Made by a program: the position numbers and the translations under genes. The notes beneath the pieces were generated by a model, which worked only from the letters and a program-made list of their open reading frames with translations, did no database searches and was not told where the DNA came from. Positions 1 to 7,614 of a DNA stretch of 64,000 bases are shown here, one piece after another (the stretch's first letter is position 1; each line of letters opens with the position of its first letter). The DNA is from an uncultured Bacteroidales bacterium. GTDB taxonomy: Bacteria > Bacteroidota > Bacteroidia > Bacteroidales > F082. Where the stretch lies: NCBI GenBank assembly GCA_947166105.1, contig CAMVCZ010000002.1, forward strand, positions 62,001-126,000. Direction: 5' to 3'.

Positions 1-2
1 AG

Positions 3-2093
3 GCCGAGAAGTTCATTGCTTCCAGCGGCGAAGACCTGAAAGCCAAGCTGAGAGGCAATCCTTCCTTCATCTTCTCGCTCATCCAGAAGTTTAACGACCC
101 CAATGCCACGCCCATCCATCCCGACCACGACATTATCGTGATGAGCGACGAGGCACACCGCACACAAAACGGCATCTTCGCCGAAAATCTCATGCACCTG
201 TTGCCCACGGCACACCGCATCGGATTCACGGGCACGCCCTTGCTTTCCAACGACAACATCACAGCCCGCACTTTTGGCGGCTATGTCAGCATATACGACT
301 TCAAGCGCGCTGTGGACGACAAGGCCACCGTGCCTTTGTTCTACGAGAACCGTGGCGAGAAGCTGAAGGACTTGAAGAACCCCGAAATCAACGAGGAGAT
401 TGCCGCTGCCTTGGAGCAGGCCGGTGACATGGACGCTTCGCAGTTGGCAAAACTGGAACGGGAGTTCTCAAAGGAAGTCCACCTGTTGACCGCAAGATCC
501 AGGTTGCGCATTGTGGCACAAGACTTCGTGAAGCACTACAGCGACCTTTGGACTTCAGGCAAGGCCATGTTCGTATGCTACAACAAAGTGACTTGTGTGC
601 GCATGTACGACTACGCTCAGGAATATTGGCAACAAGAAATCAAGGTTTTGGAGCAGACCATTGCCGCCTGCACCTCACAACAGGAAGTGCAAGAGCTGTC
701 GCGAAAGTTGGAGTGGATGAAGGAAACCGAGATGGCAGTGGTCGTCTCGCAAGAGCAGAACGAGATTCAGACCTTTGAGAAGTGGGGCTTGGACATCAAG
801 ACACACCGCGAGAAGATGGAGAAACGCGAACTCGACAAAGAATTCAAGGACGCCGACTCGAAGCTCCGCATCGTCTTCGTCTGCGCCATGTGGCTGACAG
901 GCTTCGACGTGAAGACCTTGTCGTGTCTCTACATCGACAAACCCATGAAAGCCCACACGCTGATGCAGACCATCGCCCGCGCCAACCGTGTGGCCGAGGG
1001 CAAGACCAACGGCCTCATCATTGACTATATGGGCATCGTGAAAGCCTTGCGGCAGGCTTTGGCCGACTATACCGCCAATCCCGAGGGCGGGAATGGCGGC
1101 AACGACCCGACCATCGACAAAAAAGAACTCATCAAGCAGGTAATCCAGACCATAGCTGCTGCCACTACATTCCTGAAAGAGCATGGTTTTGAACTGCAAG
1201 AACTGATTGAGGCTGAGAGTTTCTACAAACTTTCGTTGTTGAAGTCGGCGGCCAACGCTGTATGTGAGACTCTGGAAACCAGAAAGACTTACTGCACTTT
1301 TGCCACTACCTTGCTGAAACTGTGGAAATACCTCGACCGCGAGGATATTACTCCAGAAATGAAGCAACAAAAGGATGCCATTGAAGCCATCTACAAGGAA
1401 TTGCAGAAGAAGCGCAAACACGCCGACATCACCGAACTTAGCGTGGCTATCAACGCGATTGTCAGCGAACATCTTGAGGTGGAAAACCTGACATTATCCG
1501 ACAGCAATTCCCGCCGTTTCGACATCAGCGGCATCAATTTCGACCTGCTGAGACATGAGTTTGCCAAGAGTCGCGAGAAGAACCTCATTATGAAAGACAT
1601 ACAAGACCTCTTGCAGGAACGTATTGCCCAGATGTTGGCAGCGAACCCCTCGCGTATCAACTTCTATGAAAAGTATCAGGCAATCATCCACGACTACAAC
1701 AACGAGCAGAATCGTGTCACCATTGAGAAAACCTTCGAGGATTTGATGAAGTTGTCAGATGAGCTGACCGAGGAGGAAAAACGCTATGTCCGCGAGGGCT
1801 TCGAGAACGACGAGCAGCTTTCGATGTTCGACGTGCTGATGAAAGACGACCTAACGAAAGAGGACATCAAGAAGCTGAAAAAGGTTGCCAAGGATTTGTT
1901 GGAAAAAATCAAGGAGCAGCTGGCAACGATGAATCGTCCGTTTGACAAACCAGAGACGAAAGCGGTCATTATTAACACTATTCGGGTAATACTATGGAAA
2001 GAACTTCCTGAGTCTTATCCGGACGAAACAATTGACTTTTACCGCGATGCGGTGTATGACTTTGTCTATCAGCAGTATGGCGGGGCGGCGTGA
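3..2093 (+). CDS. hsdR: Type I restriction enzyme subunit R (HsdR), C-terminal part
   Basis: This is the motor and cleavage subunit of a type I restriction-modification complex, in which ATP-driven translocation precedes cutting of unmodified DNA. The frame is open from base 3 without a start, so the gene enters from the left edge. About 696 codons are visible of the usual 1000 or so, and the N-terminal nuclease domain and Walker A motif lie outside. Visible helicase features are the DEAH box (SDEAH near codon 46), a TGT motif (GFTGTPLL) and a late helicase motif (TGFDVKTL, then QTIARANR near codons 299-330). A long charged, probably helical C-terminal domain follows, as in HsdR proteins. The methylase and specificity genes are not in the window. 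Family assignment is firm; whether the whole system is intact cannot be judged. Confidence 0.93.
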   Translation, partial: AEKFIASSGEDLKAKLRGNPSFIFSLIQKFNDPNATPIHPDHDIIVMSDEAHRTQNGIFAENLMHLLPTAHRIGFTGTPLLSNDNITARTFGGYVSIYDFKRAVDDKATVPLFYENRGEKLKDLKNPEINEEIAAALEQAGDMDASQLAKLEREFSKEVHLLTARSRLRIVAQDFVKHYSDLWTSGKAMFVCYNKVTCVRMYDYAQEYWQQEIKVLEQTIAACTSQQEVQELSRKLEWMKETEMAVVVSQEQNEIQTFEKWGLDIKTHREKMEKRELDKEFKDADSKLRIVFVCAMWLTGFDVKTLSCLYIDKPMKAHTLMQTIARANRVAEGKTNGLIIDYMGIVKALRQALADYTANPEGGNGGNDPTIDKKELIKQVIQTIAAATTFLKEHGFELQELIEAESFYKLSLLKSAANAVCETLETRKTYCTFATTLLKLWKYLDREDITPEMKQQKDAIEAIYKELQKKRKHADITELSVAINAIVSEHLEVENLTLSDSNSRRFDISGINFDLLRHEFAKSREKNLIMKDIQDLLQERIAQMLAANPSRINFYEKYQAIIHDYNNEQNRVTIEKTFEDLMKLSDELTEEEKRYVREGFENDEQLSMFDVLMKDDLTKEDIKKLKKVAKDLLEKIKEQLATMNRPFDKPETKAVIINTIRVILWKELPESYPDETIDFYRDAVYDFVYQQYGGAA

Positions 2094-2116
2094 CGATTAG
2101 ATGGATAACACAAACG

Positions 2117-3331
2117 ATGATGAAAAGACTGACCTTATTATTGATATTGTTTTCATTGGTTTTCAATGCGATGGCGGATAGGGCTTGGACGGTGCGTTCG
2201 GTACCCAACACGCGCCTGCAAAGCAACGACATCCATGTTTCCGACCCTGACGGCTTTCTTTCCGACAGTGCCGAGATGCACATCAATACAGCTCTTTGCG
2301 CCATTCGCGACAAAGCCGATGTCTTTTTGGTGACTTTGGCTTCCATCGGTGATGCCGAACCGAAACCCTTTGCCACAGAGCTGCTTAACTATTGGGGTAT
2401 CGGCGATAAAAATACTGACAACGGTGTGTTATTGCTCTTTGTGGAAGACCAACACGCCTTGGAGTTTGAGACAGGTTATGGTGCCGAGGAAACCCTCACG
2501 GATGCAAAGTGTCAGCGGATTTTCACTAAAACCATCGTGCCTTTTTTCAGAAAGGGTGACTATGTGATTGTATTCATCGTCATTGTCTTCATGGCGTTCC
2601 GTTTCCACGATCTTGAAGAAGAGAACTATTTGGATTGGGTGTCTGGTGTCAGTTTGTTTTTATACCTCACTTGGGTTTGTTTTCGCCAGAACCATCGTGT
2701 CTTGAAAAAGGCCGACACCTTGGCGAAGCAATCGATTAAGCCCAAGGAAATCTACGAGACAGCGTTCAAGCATAAGGCCAACAAAATCGCGATGTGGATG
2801 GCTCCTTGGCTCGGTGTGGTCTATTGCAAAATTTTGAAGTCGAGGATAAAGCATTGCAGTGAGTTTCAATGCCCTACATGTGGCCAAAGCATGAGCAGGC
2901 ATGGCGGGTTCCATTTACCAGAGGCCCATGAATGTGAAACCAAGATAAAGGCGTTGAAGTTTACGCCCTACCGTTGCCAAAACGGCCATGAGTTTGTGAT
3001 GAAGGAAAAAGGGAGTCTGTATGACGAGTTCCAAACTTGCTCAAAATGTGGTGCATATACATTGAAGTTGGCCAAGTCTGAGACTCTCGTCAAGGTGGAT
3101 TATTCACACGATGGCAAGAAAGAGGAGGTCTACGAGTGCCAGCATTGCGGCAATACCCTCACGAAGACCGTGGTAATTCCTAAGTTGGTGCATTATAGCA
3201 GTAGTAGCAGCGGTTCTTCCTATAGCTCCTCAAGCAGCAGAAGCCATTCCAGCCATTCGTCGAGTCATTCGTCTGGTGGGTCATTCGGAGGTGGTCGTAG
3301 TGGCGGCGGGGGATATTCTGGGAGATGGTGA
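2117..3331 (+). CDS. TPM-domain membrane protein with zinc ribbons and Ser/Gly-rich tail
   Basis: The start is taken at ATG 2117 (ATG 2120 equally possible), where a signal-like hydrophobic segment begins (MMKRLTLLLILFSLVF). An upstream GTG at 2090 overlaps the hsdR stop but would add polar residues before the signal. Residues about 30-140 resemble the TPM/YgcG domain (DPDGFLSD, then FETGYGAE). The last helix of that domain seems shortened and runs straight into a hydrophobic segment (YVIVFIVIVFMAF). After a second hydrophobic patch come several CxxC pairs (CPTCG, CSKCG, CQHCG) that look like zinc ribbons. The C-terminus is a low-complexity Ser/His stretch ending in a Gly-rich tail, a common ending in TPM proteins. 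TPM proteins are linked to membrane quality control in some organisms. The function here is unknown. Confidence 0.75.
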   Translation: MMKRLTLLLILFSLVFNAMADRAWTVRSVPNTRLQSNDIHVSDPDGFLSDSAEMHINTALCAIRDKADVFLVTLASIGDAEPKPFATELLNYWGIGDKNTDNGVLLLFVEDQHALEFETGYGAEETLTDAKCQRIFTKTIVPFFRKGDYVIVFIVIVFMAFRFHDLEEENYLDWVSGVSLFLYLTWVCFRQNHRVLKKADTLAKQSIKPKEIYETAFKHKANKIAMWMAPWLGVVYCKILKSRIKHCSEFQCPTCGQSMSRHGGFHLPEAHECETKIKALKFTPYRCQNGHEFVMKEKGSLYDEFQTCSKCGAYTLKLAKSETLVKVDYSHDGKKEEVYECQHCGNTLTKTVVIPKLVHYSSSSSGSSYSSSSSRSHSSHSSSHSSGGSFGGGRSGGGGYSGRW

Positions 3332-3369
3332 TGTTCATCCTGTTTGACTCTTTTTGAAAGGATATTATT

Positions 3370-3552
3370 ATGAAAAAGCCCAAGAAAAAGCAATTCAGCA
3401 CCCTAAAATCCCTCCTCAAAGCCGACCGCGAGAAGGAAATCAAGCAGTATGGCAAGCAGGTCAGTATGCGGCCTTCGAGGGTGCATAAATCGAAGAAGGA
3501 CTACGATAGGAAGCGGAATAGGGCGATTGAAAAGGATATAGATAATGACTGA
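3370..3552 (+). CDS. Small basic hypothetical protein (60 aa)
   Basis: A 60-residue, very Lys/Arg-rich protein (start MKKPKKKQFSTLKSLLKADR). It starts 38 nt after the TPM gene and overlaps the next gene's start by 8 nt, an arrangement typical of a translationally coupled operon gene. There is no signal peptide, membrane segment or recognisable domain. The charge suggests nucleic-acid or ribosome binding, but that is only a guess from composition. The tight spacing supports it being real. Confidence 0.6.
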   Translation: MKKPKKKQFSTLKSLLKADREKEIKQYGKQVSMRPSRVHKSKKDYDRKRNRAIEKDIDND

Positions 3553-4267
3553 AATGGCGCAGCATATCATAATCATCCCCGACATTCACGGTAGGGAATT
3601 TTGGCGGAAAGCTGTAAATGAACTTCCTGAGGATTCTCTTGTCGTGTTCCTCGGCGACTACTTGGACCCGTATGAGAACGAATGGATTTATTGGACGGAT
3701 GCTTTCAAAGGCCTTTTGGATGTCATTGAGTTCAAAAAGGCACATTTCGAGCAAGTGACGCTTCTTTTTGGAAATCACGATTTGCATTATTTGTTTCCAG
3801 AGCTGAAAGGAACTCGGTATAATGAATACAAAGAGGATGTGATTCGGGCGACGTTTGAAAAGAATTTGGATTGCTTTCAAATGGCTGTCGAACATGTCGT
3901 TGGCGCGAAAAGATACCTTTTTTCCCATGCGGGTGTCCATCCAGAGTGGGTGAGGAAATATTCTGACCTATTTGGCTCGGTAGATAAGATAACTGCGGAA
4001 ACCTTTAACCGACTGATGTTTACGGACGAATTTGTGGCTGCTTTATGTGATGTTTCTGCCTTACGAGGTGGATGGAGTCGTGTTGGGAGCATGATTTGGG
4101 CTGATATTGACGAATTTGCAGGAATCCAAACGAAAGATTCGGGAATGTACCAGATTTTTGGTCATACGAAGTGTACGAATGGCCAACCCAAAGTCTTTGG
4201 AAATGTGATTTGCGTGGATTGCCAGAAGGCGTTTTTGCTATCGGAAAATGGAATTGATGGTTTTTGA
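3545..4267 (+). CDS. Calcineurin-like metallophosphoesterase
   Basis: A cytoplasmic phosphoesterase of the calcineurin-like superfamily, which uses a two-metal centre to hydrolyse phosphoesters. The metal-ligand motifs appear in canonical order: PDIHG near the N-terminus, then LGDYLDPY, FGNHD, SHAGVH and finally FGHT. At 240 aa it is the size of a minimal single-domain enzyme. Translation may begin at ATG 3545, overlapping the preceding small gene, or at ATG 3554. No signal peptide is present. The substrate (protein phosphatase, diadenosine polyphosphate or other) cannot be told from sequence alone. Confidence 0.88.
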   Translation: MTEMAQHIIIIPDIHGREFWRKAVNELPEDSLVVFLGDYLDPYENEWIYWTDAFKGLLDVIEFKKAHFEQVTLLFGNHDLHYLFPELKGTRYNEYKEDVIRATFEKNLDCFQMAVEHVVGAKRYLFSHAGVHPEWVRKYSDLFGSVDKITAETFNRLMFTDEFVAALCDVSALRGGWSRVGSMIWADIDEFAGIQTKDSGMYQIFGHTKCTNGQPKVFGNVICVDCQKAFLLSENGIDGF

Positions 4268-4296
4268 GGATTGAAATGTTTTTTTCCGTAGCTTTG
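4263..4296 (+). promoter_or_regulatory. Promoter for transketolase genes
   Basis: TAGCTTTG at 4289-4296 matches the Bacteroidetes -7 consensus TAnnTTTG. A TTTG at 4263-4266 lies about 22 nt upstream, at roughly the -33 position. The transketolase start is 35 nt downstream. Confidence 0.55.
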
Positions 4297-4330
4297 CACT
4301 CGATTTTTTGAACTTCAAAATACTTCCAAT

Positions 4331-5173
4331 ATGACCATCAATGAATTAGAAAGAACCGCCACCCAAGTGCGCCGCGATATTATCCGCATGGTGCATGGGT
4401 GCCAGTCGGGGCATCCGGGCGGCTCTTTGGGCGCAACTGACATTGTTACAGCCCTTTACTTCGACCAAATGCAAATCGACCCCGCCAATTTCCGCATGGA
4501 CGGCAACGGGGAGGACATGTTTTTCCTCTCCAACGGCCACATCAGTCCGATGCTCTACAGCATCATGGCTCGGCGCGGCTATTTCCCTGTAAGTGAACTC
4601 GCTACCTTCCGTCATCTTGGCACACGCCTGCAAGGGCATCCCACCACGGCTGAGGGCTTGCCGGGCGTGCGAATCGCCTCTGGCTCGTTGGGGCAGGGGC
4701 TTTCGGTGGCCATCGGTGCGGCACAAGCCAAGAAATTGAACGGCGACGATCACCTTGTTTTCGTCCTCATGGGCGACGGCGAACAGGAGGAAGGCCAGAT
4801 TTGGGAGGCTGCCATGTATGCACCTGTCAAAGGTGTGGACAACCTCATCGCCATTATTGACTACAACAAGAAACAGATTGACGGCTCCACCGATGACGTG
4901 ATGAACCTCGGCGACCTTCGCGCCAAGTACGAGGCTTTTGGCTGGGAGGTTCTCGAAATGAGCGGCAACAACATGCAGGCTGTGGTGAACACCCTGAAAT
5001 TCGCCCGCGAAAACGCCTGTCAAGGCAAGCCGCAACTCATCCTCGCGCATACCGAAATGGGCATGGGCGTGGACTTTATGATGGGCACACACAAATGGCA
5101 CGGCACTCCGCCCAACGACGAGCAGGCCGCCAACGCGCTTTCACAGTTACAGGAAACATTAGGAGATTATTAA
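4331..5173 (+). CDS. Transketolase, N-terminal (TPP-binding) subunit
   Basis: First half of a split transketolase of the non-oxidative pentose phosphate pathway, transferring two-carbon ketol units between sugar phosphates in the cytosol. At 280 aa it matches the stand-alone N-terminal subunit. It shows the conserved early histidine motif (SGHPGGSLG), LQGHPTT, and the thiamine-diphosphate/Mg2+ site (MGDGEQEEGQ followed by IIDYNKKQ). The partner C-terminal subunit follows after an unusually structured 155-bp gap. A TAnnTTTG promoter box precedes the gene. Split transketolases are widespread in anaerobes, and some act as DXP-synthase-like paralogues, but the motifs here fit transketolase. Confidence 0.93.
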   Translation: MTINELERTATQVRRDIIRMVHGCQSGHPGGSLGATDIVTALYFDQMQIDPANFRMDGNGEDMFFLSNGHISPMLYSIMARRGYFPVSELATFRHLGTRLQGHPTTAEGLPGVRIASGSLGQGLSVAIGAAQAKKLNGDDHLVFVLMGDGEQEEGQIWEAAMYAPVKGVDNLIAIIDYNKKQIDGSTDDVMNLGDLRAKYEAFGWEVLEMSGNNMQAVVNTLKFARENACQGKPQLILAHTEMGMGVDFMMGTHKWHGTPPNDEQAANALSQLQETLGDY

Positions 5174-5174
5174 T

Positions 5175-5312
5175 CACAAAACATGCAAAACCTACAAAAC
5201 AGAAGTCTTGTTTTGGCAAGGGAAAGCACGCCAACTGGCTGCTTTCCGGCGGCGACGCGGTTGCGAGCCGCCAAGCCCAACGAAAAGTATTGATAGTTTT
5301 GTAGGTTTTGTG
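5175..5312. repeat. Structured inverted-repeat element between transketolase subunits
   Basis: A perfect 14-bp inverted repeat (5187-5200 AAAACCTACAAAAC against 5296-5309), extended outward by a CACAAAAC/GTTTTGTG match, encloses about 95 bp. The interior contains further stems: GGAAAGCA at 5221-5228 with TGCTTTCC at 5240-5247, and GGCGGC at 5248-5253 with GCCGCC at 5267-5272. There is no plausible coding content. It resembles a small non-autonomous palindromic (MITE/REP-like) insertion. It lies inside a two-gene unit and could fold in the mRNA between the two subunit coding regions. Confidence 0.6.
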
Positions 5313-5328
5313 TCAAAAAAAGAAAAAT

Positions 5329-6282
5329 ATGGATTTCACTATTCAAAACCAAAAAGATACAAGATCGGGGTTCGGTGAAGGTTTGCTCGAAGCAGGTCGC
5401 CGCAATCCCAAAGTGGTGGCCTTTTGCGCCGACCTCACCGGCTCATTGAAAATGGGCGATTTCGCCAAGGAGTTCCCCAACCGTTTTTTCCAGACGGGCA
5501 TCGCCGAGGCCAATATGATTGACATGGCGGCGGGCATGGCTTTGAGCGGTTTCGTGCCGTTCACGGGTACTTTCGCGGCCTTTGCTACAGGGCGCGTCTA
5601 CGACCAAATCCGCCAAAGCGTGGCCTATTCTAACAAGAACGTGAAAATTGCCGCTTCCCATGCAGGCTTGACCCTTGGCGAGGACGGCGCCACGCACCAA
5701 ATCCTTGAGGACATCGGCCTGATGAAGATGCTGCCCAACATGACGGTCATCGTGCCTTGCGACTTCAACCAAACCAAGAACGCGACCCTCGCCGTCGCCG
5801 AATACGACGGGCCTGTTTACCTGCGTTTCGGTCGCCCGAAAGTTCCGAATTTCACACCTGTGGACGAGAAGTTCATCATCGGGAAGGCCCAAATGCTGCA
5901 AGAAGGCAATGATGTCACCATTTTTGCTTGCGGCCATTTGGTTTGGAAAGCCGTTCAAGCGTTGCCGATCCTTAAAGAAATGGGAATTAATGCAGAGTTG
6001 ATTAACATTCACACCATCAAGCCGTTGGATGTTGAGGCTGTGCTAAAATCGGTAGGGAAGACCCGTTGCGTGGTTACGGCGGAGGAACACCAGCGCAATG
6101 GCGGTTTGGGCGACAGCATCGCTCAGGTTTTGGCCTTGAACATGCCTTGCCCGATGGAGATGGTCGCCATAAATGATGAGTTCGGACAAAGCGGAAAGCC
6201 TGATGAACTGCTGAAATTCTATCATTTGGACACGCCCGACATCGTTGAGGCCGTGAAAAAAGTTGTTGCTCGAAAGCAATAA
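5329..6282 (+). CDS. Transketolase, C-terminal subunit
   Basis: Second half of the split transketolase (317 aa), containing the pyrimidine-binding and C-terminal domains that complete the TPP active site with the upstream subunit. It shows the catalytic glutamate region (GIAEANMIDMAAGMA), the SHAGLTLGEDGATHQ segment, the LRFGRP motif, and a C-terminal domain with CVVTAEEH and GLGDSIA. ATG 5329 is chosen because the upstream TTG-initiated extension would run into the inverted-repeat element and add only a short Lys-rich stretch. It is probably co-transcribed with the N-terminal subunit. Confidence 0.93.
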   Translation: MDFTIQNQKDTRSGFGEGLLEAGRRNPKVVAFCADLTGSLKMGDFAKEFPNRFFQTGIAEANMIDMAAGMALSGFVPFTGTFAAFATGRVYDQIRQSVAYSNKNVKIAASHAGLTLGEDGATHQILEDIGLMKMLPNMTVIVPCDFNQTKNATLAVAEYDGPVYLRFGRPKVPNFTPVDEKFIIGKAQMLQEGNDVTIFACGHLVWKAVQALPILKEMGINAELINIHTIKPLDVEAVLKSVGKTRCVVTAEEHQRNGGLGDSIAQVLALNMPCPMEMVAINDEFGQSGKPDELLKFYHLDTPDIVEAVKKVVARKQ

Positions 6283-6310
6283 AACGGCTAATTATTATGT
6301 TGTTATTTTG

Positions 6311-6401
6311 TCGCTTTGCGTCACTGCGAGGAACGAAACAGTCCACTTTGACAGTCTGTTCTCAGGATTGCTTCACTGTGTTCGCAAAGACGCGAAGCGG
6401 C
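6311..6401. repeat. Intergenic palindromic repeat (GTCACTGCGAGGAACGA type)
   Basis: The 148-bp gap between transketolase and alkaline phosphatase holds an imperfect palindrome. Its left arm is GCGTCACTGCGAGGAACGA at about 6318-6336, and the right arm TGTTCGCAAAGACGC at about 6379-6393 is roughly complementary. The arms resemble the dispersed 'GTCATTGCGAGGAACGAAGCAATC' type of intergenic repeat that I recall from many bacterial genomes. The reading frame of the phosphatase is open through it, but coding there is unlikely. Confidence 0.5.
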
Positions 6402-6430
6402 AGTCAGTCGAACAATTGAATCCATCCAAT

Positions 6431-7600
6431 ATGAAAAAACTATCTCTTTACTCCCTTTTTGCCCTGATACTTTTGGGCACATTGTCCTCATTCGGCAACA
6501 AAAAAGTAATTGCACAAGAACCTCCTAAAGCATTGAACGTCATTTATTTCATCGGTGACGGAACGGCTTTGCCGCAAGTCTATGCCGGCATGTTGGCCAC
6601 CCGTCAGGAATTGGTTTTCCCCAAGTTCCCTTACATCGGCGTTGTGGATACACACTCGGCCAGCAACGACATCACCGACTCTGCGGCGGGTGGTACGGCT
6701 TTGGCCAGCGACCACAAGACCAGAAACGCTATGGTGGGCATGAATCCCGACTCGATTCCCGTAAAGACCCTGCTTGAGGTCTTTGCCGAGCAAGGCAAGG
6801 AAACGGGCATTGTGGTGACGAGCTACATCACCCATGCCACGCCTGCTTGTTTCTATGCCAAGGTGCCGCATCGTCGCCAATATGAGGAAATCGCATTGCA
6901 ATTGGCTGAGGCACAAAACATTAATTTGGCTATCGGAGGAGGCATGAAGCATTTCAACCAGCGCAAGGACGGCATCAACCTTGTTGAGCGCATGGAGAAC
7001 GAATTGGGCTGGAAGGTGTACGACACCCTTGCCGATATTGATGTGACTTGCAAGAAGTATGCGGTTTTGGCCAACGACGATCACATGCCTCCTGCTGCCA
7101 AGCGTGGCGACTTCCTGCCTCGTGCCGTGGAGACGGCTTTGCAGACTTTGGACGATGCTGAAAACGGTTTCTTCCTCATGGTGGAAGGCTCGCAAATCGA
7201 TTTTGCCTGTCATGGCAACGACTCAGCTTGGATGGTCAATGAGGTTGTTGATTTCAGCAATGCCATCCAATTGGCCTTGGATTACGCTGAGGAACATGGC
7301 AACACGCTTGTCGTCGTCACTGCCGACCACGAAACCGGCGGCCTGACCTTGCCCGACCCGAAAGGGAAATATACCAACGTGGTTTTCAATTATTCCACTG
7401 GAAGCCACACCTGTCTGCCCGTGATGGTGTATGCCTACGGGCCGGGTGCAGAGCAATTTACGGGTTGGATGCAAAACACTGACATCAAAGGTAAGATATT
7501 GAACGCCTGCGGTTTGGAGAACATCGGCGATGGCCTCCCCGAAAACGATGGCAGGCGTTTCAATGCCGTGAAAGTCAATTTGGATAGCAAACCTGAATAA
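6431..7600 (+). CDS. phoA: Alkaline phosphatase, secreted
   Basis: A PhoA-family alkaline phosphatase releasing inorganic phosphate from phosphomonoesters outside the cytoplasm. ATG 6431 begins a clear signal peptide (MKKLSLYSLFALILLGTLSS), which fixes the start although the frame is open further upstream. Recognised metal and nucleophile motifs are FIGDG, the serine nucleophile motif DSAAGGTA, SQIDFACHGND, TADHETGG and GSHT. At 389 aa it is a compact member of the family. The next gene follows after only 14 nt, so the two may be co-transcribed. The symbol denotes the family, not proven orthology to E. coli PhoA. Confidence 0.9.
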   Translation: MKKLSLYSLFALILLGTLSSFGNKKVIAQEPPKALNVIYFIGDGTALPQVYAGMLATRQELVFPKFPYIGVVDTHSASNDITDSAAGGTALASDHKTRNAMVGMNPDSIPVKTLLEVFAEQGKETGIVVTSYITHATPACFYAKVPHRRQYEEIALQLAEAQNINLAIGGGMKHFNQRKDGINLVERMENELGWKVYDTLADIDVTCKKYAVLANDDHMPPAAKRGDFLPRAVETALQTLDDAENGFFLMVEGSQIDFACHGNDSAWMVNEVVDFSNAIQLALDYAEEHGNTLVVVTADHETGGLTLPDPKGKYTNVVFNYSTGSHTCLPVMVYAYGPGAEQFTGWMQNTDIKGKILNACGLENIGDGLPENDGRRFNAVKVNLDSKPE

Positions 7601-7614
7601 TGTTTCCGTGACGT

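Noticed and set aside
4346..5101. Antisense 251-codon frame opposite the transketolase N-terminal subunit
   Set aside because: The sense strand encodes an unmistakable conserved enzyme. The antisense product is His-rich without domains.
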